Assembly: GCF_000226255.1 (NCBI RefSeq)
Contig: NZ_AGFG01000059.1
Coordinates: forward strand, 1-24,675
Direction of reading: 5' to 3'
DNA: 24,675 nucleotides
Source of the DNA: Desulfovibrio sp. A2
GTDB taxonomy: Bacteria > Desulfobacterota > Desulfovibrionia > Desulfovibrionales > Desulfovibrionaceae
This document shows positions 17,043-24,675 of this stretch, piece after piece; position 1 is the stretch's first letter, and each line of letters starts with the position of its first letter. A model generated the notes under the pieces. It saw only the letters and a list, made by a program, of their open reading frames with translations, searched no databases and had not been told where the DNA came from. The translations under genes were made by a program, and so were the position numbers.

Positions 17043-17435
17043 CTAGCTATGGCACTTCGAGCCCTTGCAGCCCGTCAGTTCCTTTTTCTTGGCGGCGTCG
17101 GCGCCGGCGGCTTCAAGGTGGCAGCCCACGCAGGTCTTGAACTTGGTGCCCTTGTCATGCATGGCGTGGTAGTAGCCCTTGGCGGACTTGTCCTTCTTGT
17201 CCATGCTGTCGTGGCAACCGGCGGTGGCACACTTCTGGTAGTCTTCCTTGCCGTTGACCGGATGGTGGCAGTCGCCACACTTCACGGCCTTGTGGGTCGA
17301 GTGGTTGAAGACCACGGGCTGCTTGGTCTTGTCCATCTTCAGGCCATCGGCGGGGGCCTTCGGAGCAGCGGCAAGGGCGGGCATGGCAATGGCGACGGCC
17401 AGCGCGAGCACGCCAGTGAGGAACATTTTCTTCAT
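17043..17435 (-). CDS. cycA: Tetrahaem cytochrome c3, type I, periplasmic
   Basis: Small periplasmic electron carrier of sulfate reducers that accepts electrons from periplasmic hydrogenases and formate dehydrogenases and passes them to membrane complexes. The 130-aa precursor has a signal peptide [23 protein letters not shown], cleaved before A24, giving a 107-aa mature protein beginning [10 protein letters not shown]. Four haem sites are seen: CGDCH, CATAGCH, CVGCH and CKGSKCH, two of them the CxxxxCH type usual in this family; further His (for example HSTH, HH) supply distal ligands. From memory it is almost identical to the Miyazaki F protein with a few substitutions. Start 17435 is fixed by AAGGAGG 10 nt upstream. 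A strong promoter and terminators flank it as a single-gene unit. Confidence 0.98.
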   Translation of the reverse strand: MKKMFLTGVLALAVAIAMPALAAAPKAPADGLKMDKTKQPVVFNHSTHKAVKCGDCHHPVNGKEDYQKCATAGCHDSMDKKDKSAKGYYHAMHDKGTKFKTCVGCHLEAAGADAAKKKELTGCKGSKCHS

Positions 17436-17483
17436 TGCTGAAATACCTCCTTCACAAGGCATGTTAAGGATTTCCCAAGCGCC

Positions 17484-17512
17484 ATGGTAGTAGGTCGCGT
17501 TCGCGGTGTCAA
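17484..17512 (-). promoter_or_regulatory. Strong sigma70-type promoter of cytochrome c3
   Basis: On the minus strand a consensus -35, TTGACA (17507-17512), is 17 nt from TACCAT (17484-17489). Predicted transcription starts near 17477, giving a leader of about 42 nt ending in AAGGAGG. This fits a very abundant protein. Confidence 0.65.
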
Positions 17513-17740
17513 TACGGGCCGGGAAAATGCCGCGAACTCTGGTGGGTTAGGGGGAATCGCCGCCCCATTCCGAAGGCGTCGCGCGTGCCGTGCGGCACAA
17601 GGTGCCCCGGCCATCCATGGAATTTCAGCTCTGACGGCTTCGGAATATTCCGGATGGGCAAAGCGAATGTTGCGGCGTTTGTCGGGTATTTCAGCGGATT
17701 ATGCGCATGGCTCGCCTTCGCCCCGGCGTGCGGCGCGGCG
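17513..17740. other. Gene-free stretch between cobJ and the cytochrome promoter
   Basis: No gene is seen. Two small palindromes stand out: CGGAATATTCCG at 17641-17652 (perfect, AT core) and TGCCGTGCGGCA at 17586-17597. The first could be an operator; there is no further evidence. Confidence 0.4.
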
Positions 17741-17758
17741 TTATTTTTCGGCCGCGCC
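17732..17758 (-). repeat. 8-bp inverted repeat with the cobJ stop codon in its loop
   Basis: GGCGCGGC (17732-17739) and GCCGCGCC (17751-17758) are perfect complements, and the 11-nt AT-rich loop contains the last codons and TAA of cobJ. It may act as a terminator or protect the 3' end. Confidence 0.5.
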
Positions 17759-18562
17759 CTTTCTGCGCGCGCCGTCGGGGGCATATTTGTCCAGGTAGCC
17801 GCGCGGGGTGACCATGCGGTTTCCCACCATGCCCGTGGCCCCGTTGCCGATGATGACGATGGACAGCATGTCCACCGTTGCCGGGTCGAAGGCGGCAAGC
17901 GGCGTCACCGATACCTGTTGGTCGGGCCGGTAGGCCTGGCGCACTAGGCCCACGGGGGTTTCCGGCCCACGGTGGCGGGCGGCGATGGCCAGCGCCTTTT
18001 CCAGGTGGTCGGCCCGGCGGCGCGAGCGGGGGTTGTAGATGACCACCACGAAATCCGCGCCAAGGGCCGCTTCCAGGCGGCGTTCGATGACCGGCCACGG
18101 CGTGAGCAGGTCGCTCAGGCTCACCGAGGCGAAGTCGTGCATCAGCGGCGCGCCCAGCAGGGCGGCGGCCCCGCACAGCGCGGGCACGCCGGGCACCACC
18201 TCCACCGTGTCGGCCAGTTCGGCCAGTCCGGTCAGTTCGGCCCGTTGCGACAGGCCACGCTGTGCCAGCAGTTCGAAGACCAGACCGGCCATGGCGTACA
18301 CGCCGGGGTCGCCGGAGCAGACCACGCAGGTGGCGCGCCCGGCCAGCGCGGCGTCGATGGCGGCATTGCAGCGTTCCACCTCGGCCATCATGCCGGTGGC
18401 CAGCACCTCGCGGCCGTGGCGCAGGTCTTCCGGCACCATGTCCACGTACAGGGTGTAGCCGACGATGCACTGGGAACCGGCGATGGCCGCGCGGGCCTGG
18501 GGAGTGAGCAGGGCGGCGTCGCCCGGGCCGAGCCCGACGACGCGCAGGGGGGCAATGGTCAT
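17741..18562 (-). CDS. cobJ: Precorrin-3B / cobalt-factor III C17-methyltransferase
   Basis: SAM-dependent methyltransferase of corrin ring synthesis (CobJ/CbiH); it methylates C17 and drives ring contraction. 273 aa. Signatures: VVGLGPGDAALLTPQA (8-23), VGYTLYVDMV, VCSGDPGVYAMAG, VVPGVPALCGAAALLGAPL, VVIYNPRSRRR and SIVIIGNGAT are those of the tetrapyrrole methylase family, with YNPRS and IIGN specific to CobJ/CbiH. It overlaps the cbiG stop by 4 bp (ATGA), so the pair is translationally coupled. Pairing with CbiG points to the anaerobic (early cobalt insertion) route. The stop codon lies in the loop of an 8-bp hairpin (17732-17758). Confidence 0.94.
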   Translation of the reverse strand: MTIAPLRVVGLGPGDAALLTPQARAAIAGSQCIVGYTLYVDMVPEDLRHGREVLATGMMAEVERCNAAIDAALAGRATCVVCSGDPGVYAMAGLVFELLAQRGLSQRAELTGLAELADTVEVVPGVPALCGAAALLGAPLMHDFASVSLSDLLTPWPVIERRLEAALGADFVVVIYNPRSRRRADHLEKALAIAARHRGPETPVGLVRQAYRPDQQVSVTPLAAFDPATVDMLSIVIIGNGATGMVGNRMVTPRGYLDKYAPDGARRKGAAEK

Positions 18563-19818
18563 GATGGGGTCTCGCTGGATGCGTGTGGGAAAGGGGTGCG
18601 GGGCCGGGCGGCATGGGCGTCGGGCACGGCGGCCACGGCCACGGTGACGCCCCGCGCGGCGGATTTGGGAAGCAGCAGGGTGGGCGCACCGCCCGCTTGC
18701 CGGGCGGACAGCAGGGCGGCGGCCTCGGCCACGCCCACTTCGGCCACGCCCAGCACTTCCGCCGCTTTCGGGGATGGATGGGGCACCGGCACGGCGGCAA
18801 GGCTGGCGGCGTCGAAAAAGTGCAAGGGTGCGCCCAGCGCGGCGGCGGCCTGGCGCAGGCCCGGCTCATTGGCCTTCAGGTCCGCCGAGGCCAGCGCGGC
18901 GATGGCGGCGGGGGCAAGGTTGGCCCCGGCCAGCGTTTCGCGGATGCGCGATTCGATGACCGCTCCGTCCACGCCGCGCCGGCAGCCCACGCCCACGTGC
19001 AGCACCCGGGGGTGCAGCACCAGGCGACGCGGGGCGGCAAGGTGGGCGTGCGGGGTGACCAGCACCGTGGCGGCGTCGGGCGGGAGGTCGCCGGGGGCGT
19101 CCACGAAGCGGAAAATGGGGGCCGGGCGGGCGGGGGAAGACGCGCCGCCGTAGGCATCGCCTGCGGCATCCGCATCGGTCTGGTCAGGCGCGGAGTAAGT
19201 GCCGCGCAGGCCCAGCCGGTCGCCGGGGTCGCATATCCACACCGTTTCCCCGGCCAGCAGCGCGCCGTTGACGTGGCGGACCATGGCGATGTCGGCCATG
19301 GACAGCCCGGCCCGCGCGGCCAGCAGGTCCAGCGAGGGCAACCCCTCGGTGTCCGTGGCCGTGGTGATGACCGCCGTGCCGCCGGTGGCGGCGGCCACCC
19401 GCAGGGCAAGGTCGTTGCCGCCGCCGAGATGCCCCGACAGCAGGCTGATGGCGTGCGCGCCGCGCTGGTCGCAGACCACCACGCACGGGTCCTGCGCCTT
19501 GGAGGCGATGTGCGGGGCGATGCAGCGCACCACGATGCCCGTGGCCGCCACGAAGACGTGGCCCGGATGTTCCCGGAAGGTGCGCGCCACCAGTTCCGCC
19601 AGCGAGACGAAGGGCTGGGCGCTTGATGTGTCCGGCACTCCGTCCGCGTCCGTATCGCCCGCGCCCGCCGTTGCGGCGTGCGCCGCGCACAGTCGTTCCG
19701 GCAGGTACAGCACCCCGCCCAGCGCCCCGGCAATACGCCGTGCCAGCGCCGCCCCGCCGGGGGTCAGCGCGTAGACGGCCAGCGGCCGCGCGGATGCGTG
19801 GGGGGGCGTGTGGGGCAT
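18559..19818 (-). CDS. cbiG: Cobalt-precorrin-5A hydrolase
   Basis: Opens the delta-lactone of cobalt-precorrin-5A, releasing acetaldehyde, in anaerobic cobalamin synthesis. 419 aa. N-terminal part: FVAATGIVVRCIAPHI, KAQDPCVVVCDQRGAHAISL and LLSGHLGGGNDLA. C-terminal part: LHVGVGCRRGV and EVLGVAEVGVAEAAAL. These are CbiG hallmarks. A variable region between the two (about 215-250) is Asp/Ala-rich. No good ribosome site precedes 19818, but the N-terminus (LAVYALTPGGAALARRIA) is right for the family. No cobalamin-riboswitch core box was found in the 247 bp upstream. Confidence 0.93.
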   Translation of the reverse strand: MPHTPPHASARPLAVYALTPGGAALARRIAGALGGVLYLPERLCAAHAATAGAGDTDADGVPDTSSAQPFVSLAELVARTFREHPGHVFVAATGIVVRCIAPHIASKAQDPCVVVCDQRGAHAISLLSGHLGGGNDLALRVAAATGGTAVITTATDTEGLPSLDLLAARAGLSMADIAMVRHVNGALLAGETVWICDPGDRLGLRGTYSAPDQTDADAAGDAYGGASSPARPAPIFRFVDAPGDLPPDAATVLVTPHAHLAAPRRLVLHPRVLHVGVGCRRGVDGAVIESRIRETLAGANLAPAAIAALASADLKANEPGLRQAAAALGAPLHFFDAASLAAVPVPHPSPKAAEVLGVAEVGVAEAAALLSARQAGGAPTLLLPKSAARGVTVAVAAVPDAHAARPRTPFPHASSETPS

Positions 19819-19920
19819 GGCGGGCAGACGGGGTTGAGGTGGAGCGGCCTGAAGGTTTCAGCCGTTGCCGTTCGGGAAGGGCGGTTGGGTGCCGTGCGGG
19901 CGACCCTTGCCGGAATCGCC

Positions 19921-19982
19921 CGGTTCCATCCGGTTCCATCCGGGGGCATCCGGCCCGACGGCCCGACGGCCCGACGGTCCAA
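19921..19982. repeat. Two adjacent short tandem arrays
   Basis: CGGTTCCATC occurs twice (19921-19940) with a degenerate third copy (19941-19950); CGGCCCGA then occurs three times (19951-19974) with a degenerate fourth copy (19975-19982). The array lies in the 247-bp gap between hemL and cbiG. Confidence 0.85.
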
Positions 19983-19990
19983 CGGGGAAC

Positions 19991-20021
19991 GGGGGCGGGG
20001 CCGGGCTTCGGCTCCACCCCC
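19991..20021 (-). terminator. Possible terminator after hemL
   Basis: Arms 19991-20002 and 20010-20021 pair at 11 of 12 positions on the minus strand (one G-U, one A-C mismatch). It is 45 nt past the hemL stop. There is no clear U-tract. Confidence 0.35.
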
Positions 20022-20065
20022 GTGGTCGATGCAATGGGCCGGAGTTGCGCCCGGCGCGTGGTGCG

Positions 20066-21343
<1,278 letters not shown>

Positions 21344-21466
21344 GCTGCGTTCTCCGTGGTGTCGCCGAATGAGGTGGCGGTAGTTGGCGAAGCGTGCGGT
21401 GGCTTGCGGGGTAGATTGGTGGCGTAGTCTGCGGTTACCGCGGTGGCGTTGCCAGCAGAATCCGCC

Positions 21467-21564
21467 TTTTGCCGCCGGGCTGCGTTGGCTCGGCATTTTT
21501 GATGCTCACGTACACGAGTACGTTCCGCTCAAAAATGCCGACCCGCCTTGCCCGGCGGACAAAA
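21467..21564. repeat. Nested inverted repeat of about 98 bp
   Basis: Three concentric pairs: outer CCGCCGGGC (21472-21480) with GCCCGGCGG (21550-21558), flanked by TTTTG and CAAAA; middle CGGCATTTTTGA (21491-21502) with TCAAAAATGCCG (21529-21540); inner ACGTAC (21508-21513) with GTACGT (21518-21523). It could fold as one long hairpin on either strand. Confidence 0.85.
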
Positions 21565-21660
21565 ATCGTAATTCCTTGCACCGCCCCCGTACTAGCCATC
21601 CGCGCCGGAGGACCGGCGCGGAGTATAAGGAAGAAAGGCAGTTTCACGGGATGGGCGGGG

Positions 21661-21696
21661 AAAAGAATCGGACAGGCGGCAAGGCCGCAAGCCGAT
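21661..21696 (-). terminator. Intrinsic terminator of the siroheme decarboxylase gene
   Basis: On the minus strand ATCGG...CCGAT encloses GCGGC...GCCGC with small internal loops, followed by TCTTTTCC. It begins 14 nt after the stop codon. Confidence 0.65.
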
Positions 21697-21709
21697 CGTA
21701 CGTTTTTGC

Positions 21710-22210
21710 CTATTCCGGAAAATAGACCATGGAGGTCTTTTTCAACTCGCGCAGCGATTCGAGCACGGCGTATTCGTCGAGCACGGTTTCGCGGCGCAGT
21801 TGTTCGATCACTTCCAGGTGTTCCGTTTCGTGGCGGCCGTGGATCATGGTGTACAGTTCGTACGGCCAGTCCGGCGCGGACGAGGGGCGGTAGTAGGCGT
21901 GCGAGATCAGCGGGTGCTCGGCGGCCTGTTTGCCCGCCTCTTCGGCCTGCTGCTCGGTGACCCGCCAGGCCACCATGGCGTTGTGGGTCCACCCGGCGCG
22001 CTGGTGCTTGATGCTGGCGCCGAAGCGGCGGATGGCCCCGTCTTCCTTCATGCGGCGCAACAGGTCGAGCACGGTGGCTTCATCGGTGTCCGCTGCGGCG
22101 GCGATGTCGGCGTAGGGGGTGGCGCTGTCGGGCAGGTTCTTCTGCACGATGGCCAGGATGCGGCGCTCGGTTTCGGTGAACCGGGGCGATGTTTCTTCGG
22201 GACGGCTCAT
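21710..22210 (-). CDS. Siroheme decarboxylase subunit (AhbA/AhbB type, Lrp/AsnC-like)
   Basis: 166 aa. The fold is Lrp/AsnC-like: an N-terminal helix-turn-helix ([20 protein letters not shown] to [16 protein letters not shown]), then an effector-like domain. Motifs [30 protein letters not shown] and [11 protein letters not shown] match the AhbA/AhbB subunits that decarboxylate siroheme to didecarboxysiroheme in the alternative haem b pathway of sulfate reducers. It would often be annotated as an AsnC-family regulator, but context beside hemL and the cob genes favours the enzyme. AhbA and AhbB form a heterodimer; only one subunit is here, and I cannot say which. GAGG lies 8 nt before the ATG at 22210. 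Confidence 0.86.
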   Translation of the reverse strand: MSRPEETSPRFTETERRILAIVQKNLPDSATPYADIAAAADTDEATVLDLLRRMKEDGAIRRFGASIKHQRAGWTHNAMVAWRVTEQQAEEAGKQAAEHPLISHAYYRPSSAPDWPYELYTMIHGRHETEHLEVIEQLRRETVLDEYAVLESLRELKKTSMVYFPE

Positions 22211-22244
22211 GCGGTGGCCTCGTTCGGTTGCGGTTCGACACACG

Positions 22245-22273
22245 CTGATACCCCGTCCCACCGGCCGACGCAA
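22245..22273 (-). promoter_or_regulatory. Candidate promoter of the siroheme decarboxylase gene
   Basis: Minus strand: TTGCGT (22268-22273) and TATCAG (22245-22250) with 17-nt spacing, 35 nt before the start codon. Weak to moderate match. Confidence 0.3.
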
Positions 22274-22458
22274 CCCGCGGGCGCCCGTGCCGCGCACGGT
22301 GCCAACGCTGCCGGTTGCCATCGGGATGACGGCGGGAAGGGGATGGCCGCCCGTTTGCATGGTGTGTCACGCATTCGCCACGCGGTTGCCGTATCCCTGT
22401 CGCCCGGCGGCATGCGGCGGGCGTTCGCCCGGGGTCTGCCGCGCGCGGCGCACGCGCC

Positions 22459-22487
22459 TTGAACCACGCCCCGCTTTGCCATATCCT
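22459..22487 (+). promoter_or_regulatory. Candidate promoter of gpsA
   Basis: TTGAAC (22459-22464) and TATCCT (22482-22487) with 17-nt spacing, 50 nt before the gpsA start. The rest of the 327-bp divergent region (22211-22537) shows no gene. Confidence 0.4.
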
Positions 22488-22537
22488 TGCGGAATGCAAG
22501 ACACACAGCGCGCCATACCGGCCATGGAGCAACGCAT

Positions 22538-23545
22538 ATGACCAGCGACGCCATGCGCATCGCCGTCATCGGGGGCGGCAGTTGGGGCACGGCCCTGGCC
22601 CACCTGCTGGCGGGCAAGGGCTACGACACGCGGCTGCTGCTGCGCGACGCCGAGGTGGCCGAGGCCATCAACGCGCGCCACGAGAACCCGCGCTACCTCG
22701 CGGGGCTGGCCCTGCATCCCGGCGTGCGCGCGCACGTGACGGCCCAGCCCGCGCTGGACGGCGCGGACGTGGTGCTTTCCGTGGTGCCCTGCCAGCAGGT
22801 GCGCGGCGTGCTGCGCACCCTGCGGCCGCTGCTGCCGCGCGAGGTGGTGTTCGTCAGCGCCAGCAAGGGCGTGGAGACGGGGAGCATGCGCACCATCGCC
22901 GAGATGGTGGCGGAGGAACTGGCCGGGCTGGACCCCCGCTACGCGGTGCTTTCCGGGCCGTCCTTCGCGGCGGAGGTGGTGCGCAACCTGCCCACGGCCG
23001 TGGTGCTGGGCTGCGTGGACCCGGACCTGGGCGCGCGGCTGCGCGAGGTGTTTTCCACCCCCGGCTTCCGCACCTATTCCAGCACCGACGTGCGCGGGGT
23101 GGAGCTTGGCGGCGCGGTGAAGAACGTCATCGCCATCGCCGCCGGGTTGTCCGACGGCCTCGGCTTTGGCAGCAACGCGCGGGCCGGGCTGATCACACGC
23201 GGGCTGGCGGAAATGTCGCGCCTGGGCGAAGCGCTGGGGGCGCGGCCGTCCACCTTCATGGGGCTTTCCGGCCTGGGCGATCTGGTGCTGACCTGCACGG
23301 GCGACCTTTCGCGCAACCGGCAGGTGGGGTTGCGCCTGGCCGAGGGGCGCGCGCTGGCCGACATCGTGGCCGAGATGCGCATGGTGGCCGAAGGGGTGAA
23401 GACCACCGAGGCGGTGCACGACCTTGCAGCCGCCATGGGCGTGGACATGCCCATCACCGACGCCATGTACAGCGTGCTGCACGACGGCGCGAACCCGCAC
23501 GACGCGGTGCGCGAACTGATGACGCGGGAGTTGAAGGAAGAGTGA
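22538..23545 (+). CDS. gpsA: Glycerol-3-phosphate dehydrogenase [NAD(P)+]
   Basis: Reduces dihydroxyacetone phosphate to sn-glycerol-3-phosphate for phospholipid synthesis. 335 aa, normal length. The nucleotide fold is IAVIGGGSWGTALAHLLA (8-25); SVVPCQQVR, SASKGVE, VLSGPSFAAEVV, the catalytic lysine region GGAVKNVIAIAAGL, and TFMGLSGLGDLVLTCTG are family blocks. GGAG lies 8 nt before ATG 22538; an ATG at 22553 (MRIAVIGG) is a possible alternative. It is monocistronic on the plus strand and directly abuts the AT-rich insert at its stop codon. Confidence 0.97.
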   Translation: MTSDAMRIAVIGGGSWGTALAHLLAGKGYDTRLLLRDAEVAEAINARHENPRYLAGLALHPGVRAHVTAQPALDGADVVLSVVPCQQVRGVLRTLRPLLPREVVFVSASKGVETGSMRTIAEMVAEELAGLDPRYAVLSGPSFAAEVVRNLPTAVVLGCVDPDLGARLREVFSTPGFRTYSSTDVRGVELGGAVKNVIAIAAGLSDGLGFGSNARAGLITRGLAEMSRLGEALGARPSTFMGLSGLGDLVLTCTGDLSRNRQVGLRLAEGRALADIVAEMRMVAEGVKTTEAVHDLAAAMGVDMPITDAMYSVLHDGANPHDAVRELMTRELKEE

Positions 23546-23554
23546 GATTGTTTT

Positions 23555-23583
23555 TTGATATAAAAATTAAATTTTTATATTCT
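23555..23583 (+). promoter_or_regulatory. Candidate promoter of the AT-rich gene
   Basis: TTGATA (23555-23560) and TATTCT (23578-23583) are 17 nt apart. The spacer is part of a perfect 23-nt palindrome, ATATAAAAATT-A-AATTTTTATAT (23558-23580), which could be an operator. Confidence 0.35.
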
Positions 23584-23630
23584 TTGTACTATATAGGGCG
23601 AGAGGGCTTGTAGGGCAAGGAGGGCTCGTC

Positions 23631-24234
23631 ATGACGAAGAAAAGCATGTTGCGTTGGGTCGCAGTTTATGTGGCTTGGTTGTCCTTTGTGACGGTGATTG
23701 CTTTTTTTTGTATATCTATATGGGGCGGCATGTGAGGCTTGGTATTATAAGTTATACAAGGATCTTATACCTATTTTTGTGTCTTTCCCGCTTGCATGGC
23801 TTGGTTTTTGTCTCCAAAGAAGAATGTCCTATCTCCAACAATTGAGAGTATTGTGGTCTAAGCTAATTGATGCAGTGCAAAAATCTATTCAATATACGCA
23901 TAAGAAAAGTCCAACTCAAGATGAGTATGGAGAAGTTTTGACATCTATAAGCTCTGCGATAGAAGAGGTGAGGGGCGTTTTTTCGAACATTGGAGAGAAT
24001 GATAAGAATATTGGATTGTACCCATTTGAGCCGATAAAGCGTATTTATAATACAATTTCTGGGCTTGGCTATGGAGTAGGATATGAATTCGACGCCGCGC
24101 GAGATGCAAGAAATTTAATTATGGATCTTTGGAAAATTGCTCGTACAGAAATATTAAAAGAATTTGATAGAGAAATTCCCACATGGCCCGTCGATTATTG
24201 GCATCTCGACAAATTATCGTCGAAAGGGCGTTAG
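23631..24234 (+). pseudogene. Frameshifted gene for a membrane-anchored hypothetical protein
   Basis: An ATG at 23631 has an excellent ribosome site (AAGGAGG, 9 nt upstream) and encodes MTKKSMLRWVAVYVAWLSFV, then meets TGA at 23733 after 34 residues. A second frame runs through the same eight-T tract (23702-23709) to a TAG at 24232 but has only a TTG as start and no ribosome site. Removing one T joins them into 200 aa: a first membrane helix, FVYLYGAACEAWYYKLYKDL, a second helix (IPIFVSFPLAWLGFCLQRRM), then a soluble region with SIEEV-type helices and the end PVDYWHLDKL. I believe this is a conserved hypothetical family but cannot name it. It could be a pseudogene, a slippage-dependent gene, or a sequencing error. 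Confidence 0.75.
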
Positions 24235-24235
24235 A

Positions 24236-24266
24236 TTCCGAAAAGATTCCTAATCACCTTTTGGAA
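24236..24266. terminator. Convergent terminator hairpin
   Basis: TTCC-AAAAG (24236-24245, with a bulged G) pairs with CTTTTGGAA (24258-24266) around a 12-nt loop, between the convergent AT-rich gene and the yjbQ-like gene. It is AT-rich and weak but T-flanked within the arms. Confidence 0.35.
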
Positions 24267-24272
24267 AGACTT

Positions 24273-24668
24273 CTAACCCGGCAGCCACTGCACCCACAGC
24301 TTGCGGTCGCGCGGGCCGTCGAATTCGCAGAAATACACGCCCTGCCACGTGCCCAGGCGCACCCGCCCGCCATCCACGATGAGCAGCAGCGACGGCCCGA
24401 ACAGGCTGGTCTTGATGTGTGCGTCGCTGTTGCCTTCGGCGTGGCGGTAATCGCCGCGCCGGGGGACAAGCGTTCCCATGTTCACGGCGATGTCGCGGGC
24501 CACGTCCGGGTCGGCCGCCTCGTTCACGGTCACCGCGCCTGTGGTGTGCGGGCAGAACAGCACCAGCGCGCCGTCGGTCCAGCCCTTGCGGGCCATCAGT
24601 GCCTGAAGTTCCTCGGTCACGTCCAGCAATTGTTCGCGCGCGGTGGTGCGCAGGGACAGCGTTTCCAT
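24273..24668 (-). CDS. YjbQ/UPF0047 family protein
   Basis: 131 aa, complete. Signatures: VLFCPHTTGAVTVNEAADPD, YRHAEGNSDAHIKTSLFGPS and LGTWQGVYFCEFDGPRDRK are the conserved His/Asn/Glu-rich core of YjbQ proteins. Members are small trimeric proteins, and some show thiamine-phosphate synthase side activity; the cellular role is unsettled. It starts 8 nt from the window end, so the ribosome site and upstream neighbour cannot be judged. Confidence 0.92.
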   Translation of the reverse strand: METLSLRTTAREQLLDVTEELQALMARKGWTDGALVLFCPHTTGAVTVNEAADPDVARDIAVNMGTLVPRRGDYRHAEGNSDAHIKTSLFGPSLLLIVDGGRVRLGTWQGVYFCEFDGPRDRKLWVQWLPG

Positions 24669-24675
24669 GGGGGCT

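Larger units (their letters stand above)
21344..21709. other. 366-bp region upstream of hemL with several hairpins, no gene
   Basis: No coding sequence is supported. It holds, in minus-strand order, the ahb terminator (21661-21696), a perfect 9-bp stem with a 4-nt loop (21600-21621), and a long nested inverted repeat (21467-21564). The remaining stretch before hemL repeats CGCCACC several times. I found no good promoter for hemL. Confidence 0.6.
23546..24274. other. AT-rich insert between gpsA and the yjbQ-like gene
   Basis: Base composition changes abruptly at the gpsA stop and returns at the yjbQ-like stop. Codons between are A/T-ending (AAA, ATT, TTT, TTA), unlike all other genes in the window. 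It carries one broken gene. No integrase, tRNA or clear direct repeat marks the ends, so the mechanism of entry is not visible. Confidence 0.75.

Noticed and set aside
19819..20065. Cobalamin riboswitch ahead of cbiG-cobJ
   Set aside because: The conserved core box was not found on the minus strand; only short tandem repeats and a hairpin are present.
21344..21709. Small proteins encoded in the long hairpin region
   Set aside because: Frames there have no ribosome site and follow the inverted repeat symmetrically on both strands, as expected from the hairpin itself.
23546..24274. Integration of the AT-rich insert at a tRNA gene
   Set aside because: No tRNA and no flanking direct repeats could be found at either edge.

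Overview
The window is GC-rich and comes from a sulfate-reducing deltaproteobacterium of the Desulfovibrio/Nitratidesulfovibrio group. The strongest marker is a type I tetrahaem cytochrome c3 whose sequence is, from memory, nearly that of D. vulgaris Miyazaki F. An alternative-haem gene, a cobalamin pair and a futalosine-route menaquinone gene fit the same group. Almost every gene lies on the minus strand. The plus-strand genes are a small DUF2065 membrane protein, gpsA and a broken AT-rich gene. No rRNA, tRNA, CRISPR or insertion sequence was seen.

Layout, left to right. 1-3103: hybrid sensor kinase, cut by the window edge inside its receiver domain. 3295-6318: purL with two PurS-like repeats and no glutaminase domain. 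6540-9050: HDOD-PAS-GGDEF signalling protein. 9192-12810: a minus-strand run in transcription order nucleotide-sugar dehydrogenase, a 139-codon gene with an in-frame UGA, futalosine hydrolase mqnB, and a long-chain polyprenyl diphosphate synthase. 13091-13297: DUF2065 protein. 13386-14750: a 68-aa protein and ubiE with a long basic tail. 15274-16782: a disordered acidic/Ala-Pro protein. 17043-17435: cytochrome c3. 17741-19818: cbiG-cobJ. 20066-21343: hemL. 21710-22210: siroheme decarboxylase subunit. 22538-23545: gpsA. 23546-24274: a visibly AT-rich insert with a frameshifted membrane-protein gene. 24273-24668: YjbQ family protein.

Two functional themes stand out. Tetrapyrrole genes (hemL, the siroheme decarboxylase subunit, cbiG, cobJ) sit beside the gene for a four-haem cytochrome. 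Menaquinone genes (mqnB, polyprenyl diphosphate synthase, ubiE) occur in two nearby blocks.

The most unusual item is the gene at 11027-11446. Its reading frame continues for 61 well-biased codons past a UGA, the UGA follows a Cys codon, and a hairpin placed like a bacterial SECIS follows it. The C-terminal half resembles a TusA/SirA sulfurtransferase. I propose a TusA-like selenoprotein; a nonsense mutation is the main alternative. Second is a gene in the AT-rich insert whose start and body are separated by one base at a run of eight T.
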